From Bacillota bacterium (GTDB taxonomy: Bacteria > Bacillota > Clostridia > Peptostreptococcales > Anaerovoracaceae), in the NCBI GenBank assembly GCA_016284575.1, contig JAEEPD010000091.1:1-25197 (forward strand): DNA of 25,197 nucleotides, written 5' to 3'. Position numbers and translations under genes: made by a program. Position 1 is the stretch's first letter. The number at the start of each line of letters is the position of its first letter. Positions 1 through 5,993 of the stretch are shown piece by piece. The notes below the pieces were generated by a model, which saw only the letters and a program-made list of their open reading frames with translations, was not told the origin of the DNA and did no database searches.

Positions 1-472
1 GCCTGTCCAGATGGGGAACATAGCCCCAGAGAGCTCCCACGCTTATTCCTATGGTGGCATTTACAATGGCCACCACCACACCAATGAACAGCGAGGTCCT
101 GGTGCCGTTCCAGATGCGGGCCCACAGATCCTGTCCTATGGAATTGGTACCGAACCAGTACTGGGAATCCGGCTGGTGATTCTTATCCGTCATATCTCCC
201 ACCCAGAAGATCTCAGTGGGATCCTTCTGCCCGGGGAGATAGGGCTGGATAAGGGTGAACACCAGCAGGGTGACCAGAAGGCACAGGAAGAAAAAGGCCA
301 CCTTGTTCTTAAGAAAGGCGTTTATGGTGGATCTCCAGTAGGAATAATTGGAGTATCCGCCCATCTCCGCTTCCATTGGGTTATATTCTGCGTAAGCAAA
401 GAGAGCTTCTTCCGAACCGTATTTTCTTATCAGTTCGCTTACGCTGTTCTCAAGCTTTTCAGTACTTTTCAT
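1..472 (-). CDS. oppC: Oligopeptide ABC transporter permease, OppC-like (partial, 3' end outside window)
   Basis: This is the second membrane subunit of a peptide importer, acting with the OppB-like and OppA-like products encoded just upstream. About 157 N-terminal residues are visible. A soluble N-terminal stretch of about 55 residues is followed by a hydrophobic helix (about 58-75), then an extracytoplasmic segment with the OppC-typical phrase YWFGTNSIGQDLWARIWNGT and the start of the next membrane helix. This matches the OppC_N plus BPD_transp_1 layout of the family. The EAA loop lies outside the window. The start codon is set by coupling: the upstream stop TGA and this ATG share one base (TGATG), and GGAGAGCC lies just before. 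oppD and oppF ATPase genes probably follow beyond the left edge, which is an inference. The substrate cannot be read from sequence; nickel or other class-5 substrates remain possible. Confidence 0.93.
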   Translation of the reverse strand, partial: MKSTEKLENSVSELIRKYGSEEALFAYAEYNPMEAEMGGYSNYSYWRSTINAFLKNKVAFFFLCLLVTLLVFTLIQPYLPGQKDPTEIFWVGDMTDKNHQPDSQYWFGTNSIGQDLWARIWNGTRTSLFIGVVVAIVNATIGISVGALWGYVPHLDR

Positions 473-1416
473 CAGCGGCTCTCCTTTCCTCTTACAAGCT
501 TTATTCTCGGGTCGCAGGCCACCATCAGAAGATCGCCCAGCAGCAGTCCGAAGATGCCCAGGAAGGAATATATCAGCACCAGTGCCTGCACCAGAGGATT
601 ATCCTGGCGTTTTATGGCAGACAGCAGCAGATTTCCCATGCCCGGTATGGAGTACAGGGATTCTATGTAGATGGAGCCCGATATGGTAAGCAGCACATTG
701 GCGGGAATATTCTGAGTCATGGGCACCAGCGCATTCCTTATGACATGGCCGAACATAATGCCGCTTTCCTTAACGCCCTTCGCCCTGGCGAATTTCACGT
801 AATCCTTGTTCATCTGGTCCACCATATAGCGGCGGGTCCACATGGCGTAGGATGCGGTGCCTCCAAGAGACATGCTGACTATGGGGAGTATCATGGATAT
901 GGGCTTTCTGGCGTCATAGAGTATTGGCAGCTTGAACAGCCCCGAGGCATAAAGCTGTATGAACAGGTAATAAACTGCCGCAGGAACGGCATTGATGAAT
1001 ACGATATACGCATTGCCCAGCTTATCCGGCCATTTTGACTTGTAAAGAGCCATGACAGCGCCTATGGGAATGCCTGCCACCAGTGCCAGGACCATGGAGG
1101 CCAGTCCGAACTTTATGGAGTATGGAGCCTTCTGACCTATCATTTTGGCGATGGACATTTTGGGACGCACGGTTATAGAGCTTCCCAGATCTCCGCGCAG
1201 CAGCTGCCCGTAAAATCTGGTGAGCTGAACTCCTATGGGATCGCGAAGACCCATGGCTACCAGCGCGGCCTCTATCTGGTCCTCATCCATTTTGTCGAAT
1301 TCCTCGCCAAAATAGCCCTCCACCGGCATGAGCCTCATCAGGAAAAACACCACCGTGGCTATGATCAGAAGTGTAAGCAGAGACTGAAGCAAACGTTTTA
1401 CAATGTATTTGATCAT
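472..1416 (-). CDS. oppB: Oligopeptide ABC transporter permease, OppB-like
   Basis: This is the first membrane subunit of the peptide importer, 314 residues, a normal length for OppB/DppB. An N-terminal membrane helix (residues about 8-28) precedes an extracytoplasmic region with the family-typical stretch LRDPIGVQLTRFYGQLLRGD. At least five further helices follow. The cytoplasmic EAA loop that docks on the ATPase is visible as YVKFARAKGVKESGIMFGHV followed by IRNALVP. The start has GGAG seven bases upstream. The gene lies 108 bases after oppA and overlaps oppC by one base, so the order oppA-oppB-oppC is most likely one transcript. Two hairpins in the oppA-oppB gap may lower permease expression relative to the binding protein. 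Confidence 0.95.
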   Translation of the reverse strand: MIKYIVKRLLQSLLTLLIIATVVFFLMRLMPVEGYFGEEFDKMDEDQIEAALVAMGLRDPIGVQLTRFYGQLLRGDLGSSITVRPKMSIAKMIGQKAPYSIKFGLASMVLALVAGIPIGAVMALYKSKWPDKLGNAYIVFINAVPAAVYYLFIQLYASGLFKLPILYDARKPISMILPIVSMSLGGTASYAMWTRRYMVDQMNKDYVKFARAKGVKESGIMFGHVIRNALVPMTQNIPANVLLTISGSIYIESLYSIPGMGNLLLSAIKRQDNPLVQALVLIYSFLGIFGLLLGDLLMVACDPRIKLVRGKESR

Positions 1417-1437
1417 TTCGCTTCTCCGTTTTAAACT

Positions 1438-1506
1438 CAGAGGGCATGAAACCTTTCATGCCCTCTGTACTTTCCTTGCAGCCCCAAAAGCCCGATGATT
1501 CGGGCT
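1438..1506 (-). promoter_or_regulatory. Two tandem hairpins in the oppA-oppB gap (possible attenuator or mRNA stabiliser)
   Basis: In the minus-strand transcript the first hairpin has 7-base arms (1489-1495 with 1500-1506), a 4-base loop and TTT on its 3' side. CCCC and GGGG flanks could extend it. The second is a near-perfect 14-base inverted repeat (1438-1451 with 1454-1467), followed by AGTTTAAAACGG, which is not a good U-tract. The pair sits directly after the binding-protein stop codon. In many importer operons such structures give more binding protein than permease. That role is inferred here. Confidence 0.6.
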
Positions 1507-1524
1507 GAGGGGATCTCAGTTGAT

Positions 1525-3438
1525 TTACTTTTCAGGAACCTGATAGCTTGCGCTTTCTGTAACATAAGCTGCTCTTGCGGCTGCCCTGGCCTTGATGTAA
1601 TTATCATATGCCACGTTATATTCATCCTCGCTGAGAGAATGGTCGCCGATGACAGCGAACTTGATGGAGTTTCTCGCTCCGCCGTCGCCCATCTGGCCTG
1701 TGGTAGCGGTGAAGGGCACCAGCTTGGAAGCCATGTATCCGCCGCCGGATCTGTATGCGGGGATGACCAGAGCCTCATCCAGAAGCTCCTTTTCTGCGGC
1801 TGCGAAGGCCTCATAGCGCTTGTCGAAATCGTTCTTGATGGCATCTGCCTCAAGAGCCATTTTCTCTACCTTGCCCACGCCTGCGGCAGCATCCAGATAT
1901 TCCTCTGCCAGATATACCTTGCCCCAGTTCTTTCCGATGGATGCCTTAAGCACGGGGTCGAACTGGCTCATGGGATCCGCATAGTCGGGGCCCCAGCCCA
2001 GCTCCATGAAGGCCCAGTTTCCAGCATTTCTTACATCCTTATTGAAGGAGCTGCCGTTATAGGGCTCAAGGATTATGTCGATATAATCTGTGCCGAGCAG
2101 GTTCTCCAGCTGCTGTTCAAGCACCTGATAACGGGTGGAGGTGGTGGCTGACACGTTGTATGTCATCATGACCTTGATGGGGAAGCTGACGCCCTTTGCG
2201 CTGAGCTCCTCCATAGCCTTGGCCTTGTAGTCCAGAGCCTTGGCAGAGTCGAAATTGGTCAGATTCTTTGAGTACTGATCCAGGCCGGAAAGCTCTCTGT
2301 AGTCCTTTTCGCCCACGGATACAAGGTCCGCTCTGGTGAAGGTGGAGAGCACCTTCTTCTGATAGTTCCACTCATCAAGGGTGGCGGTATAGGGCTCAGG
2401 ATTGAAGCCGTAGAAGAATGATTTGCGGAAGTTTTCGTTGTTGACTGCGATCTTCCAGGTGGCGGGATCGAACTTTTCATCAAAGTTAGGATCGAAGTTG
2501 AAGGCCATCCAGTAGCTCATATTTGTAAGGGGAGCGGGATGCATCTGCTGTACGAGATTGCTGTCCTTTTTCCATTCCTTTGCTATATCGTTGGAAAGGT
2601 TTACGGCATCGGTGTCCCCTCTGAGGAACAGCTCCGCGCCGTTGGAGGTAGCTTCCTTATTGTAGCGGAAGGTGGCGGTCTTGATGGTTATATCGTCCAC
2701 ATTCATGTAGAGCGGATTCATTTCAAGAACTCTCTCGTACTCGTAATCCCAGCTGGAGATAAAGTATGCTCCGCAGTAGAGCAGATCCTCTGCTGAGGTT
2801 CCATAGGTATCCTTATGCTCAGCCAGGAAATTGGTAGGTACGGGGAACCATACGTTATTGCCCAGCATCCTCAGGAAATATGCGCTGGGTCCGAGCAGGG
2901 TATACTGCACGGTGGTGTCATCCAGTGCCTTGATTCCCACGTGGCTGAAATCCTTGTCCTCGCCGTCGAAATATGCCTTGGCGCCAACAAGATTGTTGTA
3001 AAGAGTATTGGCAACGGTGGAGCCGTTGTCAGGATTGAGAATCCATTCAGCTGCGGTAACAAAGTCCTGAGCCTTTACCTTTTCGGCTTCCTGTCCCTTG
3101 TTATCCACCCATACTACGTCGTCTCTCAGATAGAAGGTATAGACCGTTCCGTCTGCGGAAATGGACCAGTTCTTTGCGATCCTCGGACGCAGCAGACCAT
3201 ATCCGTCAAAGCCGATCAGACCCTCCTGACAGTTATAGGCAAGGGTCGAAAGCGAAGTAACGGTACTGTTCAGATAGTCGATGGTCTTGAGCTCGGAATC
3301 ATACAGTGCATTGTATTCCGTATACACCTTTTCCGGCTTTTCAGGCTCATCGGTATTTTTTGCTTCGTTGTTGCCGGAGCAGGCAGCAAGGCCAAGTATC
3401 ATCGCCAGCACCAGCAAAATACTGATAGTCTTTTTCAT
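1525..3438 (-). CDS. oppA: Oligopeptide-binding lipoprotein (SBP_bac_5 family, OppA-like)
   Basis: This is the extracellular solute-binding protein of the importer, 637 residues from the chosen start. The N-terminus is a lipoprotein signal peptide: MKK, a hydrophobic core at residues 5-19, and the lipobox L17-A18-A19-C20, so it should be acylated at C20 and anchored to the membrane. The mature part shows class-5 binding-protein features, such as ISADGTVYTFYLRDDVVWVD and the following KAQDFVTAAEWIL. The first 17 residues of the longer open frame (from 3489) are rejected because GAGGAG lies eight bases before the ATG at 3438 and the signal peptide begins there. It is somewhat longer than typical OppA (about 540-600). 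It is divergent from a two-component unit that may control it. Ligand specificity is not readable. Confidence 0.95.
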   Translation of the reverse strand: MKKTISILLVLAMILGLAACSGNNEAKNTDEPEKPEKVYTEYNALYDSELKTIDYLNSTVTSLSTLAYNCQEGLIGFDGYGLLRPRIAKNWSISADGTVYTFYLRDDVVWVDNKGQEAEKVKAQDFVTAAEWILNPDNGSTVANTLYNNLVGAKAYFDGEDKDFSHVGIKALDDTTVQYTLLGPSAYFLRMLGNNVWFPVPTNFLAEHKDTYGTSAEDLLYCGAYFISSWDYEYERVLEMNPLYMNVDDITIKTATFRYNKEATSNGAELFLRGDTDAVNLSNDIAKEWKKDSNLVQQMHPAPLTNMSYWMAFNFDPNFDEKFDPATWKIAVNNENFRKSFFYGFNPEPYTATLDEWNYQKKVLSTFTRADLVSVGEKDYRELSGLDQYSKNLTNFDSAKALDYKAKAMEELSAKGVSFPIKVMMTYNVSATTSTRYQVLEQQLENLLGTDYIDIILEPYNGSSFNKDVRNAGNWAFMELGWGPDYADPMSQFDPVLKASIGKNWGKVYLAEEYLDAAAGVGKVEKMALEADAIKNDFDKRYEAFAAAEKELLDEALVIPAYRSGGGYMASKLVPFTATTGQMGDGGARNSIKFAVIGDHSLSEDEYNVAYDNYIKARAAARAAYVTESASYQVPEK

Positions 3439-3498
3439 AGCTTTTTCTCCTCTTGCCGGAGCACGCACGCGGGGTATTCCGCATGCCATCCGGCTCTA

Positions 3499-3518
3499 AT
3501 TAATAAAATTTTATCAAT
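3499..3518. promoter_or_regulatory. AT-rich 20-base palindrome upstream of oppA (possible operator)
   Basis: The sequence reads attaataaaa then ttttatcaat. Both halves are complementary except for one pair, and the central 12 bases are perfectly palindromic. It falls in the leader or promoter zone of oppA and could bind a dimeric regulator. The XRE-REC protein encoded next door is the obvious candidate, but this is inference, and AT palindromes also arise by chance in AT-rich gaps. Confidence 0.35.
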
Positions 3519-3614
3519 CAAAAATCCTGTTGAGCGTTCCATTTTGGCACTTTATAGATAGCTCCTATATGAAAAATGGATATCAATGCCTTGTTTGATA
3601 TACGGAAACTATAG

Positions 3615-3620
3615 TATAAT
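3615..3620 (+). promoter_or_regulatory. -10 box of the regulator/kinase promoter
   Basis: This is a consensus TATAAT with TTGTTT 18 bases upstream at 3591-3596. The transcript would start near 3627, giving a leader of about 70 bases before the TTG start codon. Confidence 0.55.
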
Positions 3621-3694
3621 AATGCCATGTTGGCAGAATGATCTGTTCTTTTACCAGAGACATCGTAAAAAGACAATGAAAAGGAGGCCTTACA

Positions 3695-4294
3695 TTGGCA
3701 GATAATTCGGAATTCGGAAAGAAGCTAAGAGAGCTCAGACTGAAAAAGGATCTTACCCGTCAGCAGCTTGCGGACATGATGTATGTGTCGCCCCCGACCA
3801 TATCCCGCTGGGAGACCGGCGACAGGCTGCCCGATCTGACCACCCTGGCAAGGCTGGCTGACTGCCTGGGGGTCCACCCCTACGAGCTTTTGGAAAACGC
3901 GGGGGAGCCTAATCAAAAGCCCCTCATCATAGTGGTGGAGGATGAGCTGATACTGCTGTCGGCCTGCGTGCGCATAGTCTCAAAGGCCCTGCCCCAGGCA
4001 GAGGTCAAGGGCTTTCAGAAGGCCTCGGAGGCCGTAAGCTTCGCATCATCAAACGATGTGGACCTGGCCTTTTTGGACATCGAGCTTCGCGGAGCGAACG
4101 GCATAGAGCTGGCAGGCCAGCTTCAGAGCTGCAGAAGGCGCACAAATATAGTTTTTCTAACCTCCCACGCAGAGTATATGGATGAAGCCTGGAAGCTTCA
4201 CGCCAGCGGCTTTCTTCTTAAGCCCATCACCACCGACAAGCTGCAGGAGGAGCTGAAGAACCTCCGCTATCCAGTAAGAGGTCTCTCGATATGA
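3695..4294 (+). CDS. Response regulator with N-terminal XRE helix-turn-helix and C-terminal receiver domain
   Basis: This is probably a phosphorylation-controlled transcription regulator, 199 residues. Residues 5-66 form an XRE/HTH_3 domain (LTRQQLADMMYVSPPTISRW as the helix-turn-helix core). Residues 76-190 form a CheY-like receiver with all key residues: acidic pair E82-D83, phospho-acceptor D128 in FLDIEL, T156 in FLTSHA, and K176 in LLKPI. Most response regulators place the receiver first, so the order is inverted. The start is TTG at 3695, chosen because AAGGAGG (3681-3687) lies seven bases before it; the nearby ATG at 3676 is out of frame. Its stop overlaps the kinase start (ATGA), which implies translational coupling and a cognate pair. 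It lies divergent to oppA, so control of the peptide importer is plausible but not shown. Confidence 0.92.
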   Translation: MADNSEFGKKLRELRLKKDLTRQQLADMMYVSPPTISRWETGDRLPDLTTLARLADCLGVHPYELLENAGEPNQKPLIIVVEDELILLSACVRIVSKALPQAEVKGFQKASEAVSFASSNDVDLAFLDIELRGANGIELAGQLQSCRRRTNIVFLTSHAEYMDEAWKLHASGFLLKPITTDKLQEELKNLRYPVRGLSI

Positions 4295-5973
4295 AGAAGA
4301 TCAGGCTTGAAACGGTCTCACAGGCAAGCTTTATTGGCATGCTTCTGATATTTATGATCCTGTGCGCAGCCATCGCCTTTATCGGGCAGACCCCCGACGA
4401 GCTCAATTACATCAGCAGCGAGCCGGACTACATAAACGACCTGAATGTTCAGAGATACGCTGTAAAAAACTACGCAGGCATAAAAAGGGTCTACAATTTT
4501 GTCCCCAAGGACGACCTAAGCGGCGGAACATCCCTCTGCATACATCTGAGGCATCAGTTTGCCAGCGTCTACGCAAGCGGAAAGCTCATCGCCACCGTCC
4601 AGGAGACGGAGGGCTTTGATATAGGAAGAGACCCCGGAAACCGCTGGCTCACAGTGCCCCTTACAAAGGACCTGTCTGGCAAGCTCATGAGGGTGGAGAT
4701 AATATCCTACTACAGCGGCTACAAGGAGCCGGAGATGCTGATCACCCACCGGGACCAGCTGATAACCATGATCCTTGACAAGGAGCTTCCTGTAGGCATC
4801 ATGTGCATACTGGCCATTATCGAAGGACTCATACTCCTGATGGAGGGCATAGTGCTTCCTCTTAAGGGCAACAGGACCAATATCATCAGCATAGGACTCC
4901 TCTCCATGGAGCTTGGGATATGGAAGCTGTGCGGTCTTCAGATAAGCCAGATACTTCTGTACAAGGATGCGAAGAACCTTTACTACATCGGTATAATGTC
5001 GGCCTTTATGCTGCCCGGCTGCGCCATGGCCTTGCTCAGCTCGGTCATGAAGAAAAGAGCTGAAAAGGCCGTCCTCCACGTATGCATCATCCTGTCTCAG
5101 ATATTCACTCTGGGAGTTTTTCTTCTTCAGCTCCTTGGAAAGCTGGAGATCCACGATATTATCCCTGTCTACCTGGGTGAATGCATTTTTATGATAGCCG
5201 TGGCTGTTATTTATATGTTCTGGTCGGGAGAGAGGAGGCTCCTGCTCCTGCCCTTTGCGGCTGCCTGCATCGCGGATATAGCAGTTTTTCACGTAAGCGG
5301 CTCCACTGTAAATGCTGTTTTCCTTTTGATCTGGATGCTTGCCTTCTCCATGATCAGCTTCAGCAGGTACATTATCCAGAGCATAAAGCGGGACGAGGAG
5401 CTGAGGGAGACCAGGATCACCGCCCTTATGAGCCAGATCAGGCCCCACTTCGTGCATAATACCCTCACCTCCGTCTATTATCTATGCGAAACAGATCCTC
5501 CCCTGGCCCAGCAGGTGCTGCTCAATTTCACCCGTTACCTTCAGGGAAACTTCAGCTCCATATCCAAAAAGGAGCCGGTGCCCTTCTCCGAGGAGATAGA
5601 GCAGACCAGGGCATATTTTGCCGTGGAGCAGGCCAGATTCCCGGGAGAGCTGGACATCAGCTACGAATTGGATTTCACAGCCTTCAAGCTGCCTCCCCTC
5701 ACCCTTCAGCCCATAGTTGAAAACTCCGTAAAGCACGGGCTCGGCAAGGGCTCAGACCACATATCCATACATGTGAAGAGCGAACAGCTCGGAGGCAGCG
5801 CACGGATAACCATCGATGACGATGGGCCGGGCTTCCGCGAGGTGGATGACGGAAGGATACATACAGGGATACAGAATGTGAGAGACAGGCTGCAGCTCAT
5901 GAGCAGAGGCTCTCTTGAAATAAAAAACCGCCCGGAGGGCGGTACAAGGGTGATCATATCCGTTCCGGTATAG
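4291..5973 (+). CDS. Membrane sensor histidine kinase, LytS/YesM type with 7TMR-DISM-like sensor
   Basis: This 560-residue kinase is partner of the XRE-REC regulator. Helix 1 (about 11-31) precedes an extracytoplasmic beta-rich domain (about 33-160) resembling the 7TMR-DISM extracellular sandwich. About seven further helices lie between 165 and 360. The cytoplasmic His_kinase domain (PF06580 type) has the phospho-acceptor H386 in RPHFVHNTL, the N-box LQPIVENSVKH (472-482) and the G-box DDDGPGF (509-515). A HATPase_c-like C-terminus ends in GGTRVIISVPV. The histidine motif departs from the common NPHFLFN at the first and penultimate positions but keeps H and N. The sensed signal is unknown; a peptide or carbohydrate-like ligand would suit the extracellular fold (inference). 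The 3' end contains the hairpin that appears to terminate the opposing clpB gene. Confidence 0.92.
   Translation: MKKIRLETVSQASFIGMLLIFMILCAAIAFIGQTPDELNYISSEPDYINDLNVQRYAVKNYAGIKRVYNFVPKDDLSGGTSLCIHLRHQFASVYASGKLIATVQETEGFDIGRDPGNRWLTVPLTKDLSGKLMRVEIISYYSGYKEPEMLITHRDQLITMILDKELPVGIMCILAIIEGLILLMEGIVLPLKGNRTNIISIGLLSMELGIWKLCGLQISQILLYKDAKNLYYIGIMSAFMLPGCAMALLSSVMKKRAEKAVLHVCIILSQIFTLGVFLLQLLGKLEIHDIIPVYLGECIFMIAVAVIYMFWSGERRLLLLPFAAACIADIAVFHVSGSTVNAVFLLIWMLAFSMISFSRYIIQSIKRDEELRETRITALMSQIRPHFVHNTLTSVYYLCETDPPLAQQVLLNFTRYLQGNFSSISKKEPVPFSEEIEQTRAYFAVEQARFPGELDISYELDFTAFKLPPLTLQPIVENSVKHGLGKGSDHISIHVKSEQLGGSARITIDDDGPGFREVDDGRIHTGIQNVRDRLQLMSRGSLEIKNRPEGGTRVIISVPV
5922..5942 (-). terminator. 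Intrinsic terminator for clpB, nested in the kinase coding region
   Basis: Read on the minus strand, CCGCCC-TCC-GGGCGG (6-base GC stem, 3-base loop) is followed by TTTTTT-A-TTT. This is a textbook rho-independent terminator placed 52 bases after the clpB stop codon. The same bases encode kinase residues 545-551 on the plus strand. On the plus strand the hairpin has no U-tract after it, so it should not stop the kinase transcript. Confidence 0.8.
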
Positions 5974-5993
5974 ATCTCCTATGTTTTTGTTTT

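Larger units (their letters stand above)
3439..3694. promoter_or_regulatory. Divergent promoter region between oppA and the XRE-REC regulator
   Basis: The AT-rich 256-base gap holds the promoters of both flanking units. On the plus strand TTGTTT (3591-3596), an 18-base spacer and TATAAT (3615-3620) form a plausible sigma-A promoter for the regulator. An alternative TTGATA (3595-3600) would leave only 14 bases. For oppA, the minus strand carries TTGATA (3586-3581) and A/T-rich -10 candidates near 3551-3560, but the spacing is 20 or more, so no firm call is made. A 20-base AT palindrome at 3499-3518 with one mismatched pair lies 61-80 bases upstream of the oppA start and is listed separately. 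Confidence 0.6.

Noticed and set aside
1495..2151. Long plus-strand open frame opposite the 3' part of oppA
   Set aside because: It is the mirror of a well-supported binding-protein gene, has no family resemblance and no ribosome site. Similar antisense frames opposite clpB, der, trkA, cls and the exporter gene were dropped for the same reason.
3439..3489. 17-residue N-terminal extension of OppA
   Set aside because: The lipoprotein signal peptide begins at the ATG at 3438, which has GAGGAG at the right distance.
5974..5993. T-rich tract after the kinase gene as its terminator
   Set aside because: There is a TTTTTGTTTTTT run, but only a 4-base stem could precede it, so the plus-strand terminator of the kinase gene is left uncalled.
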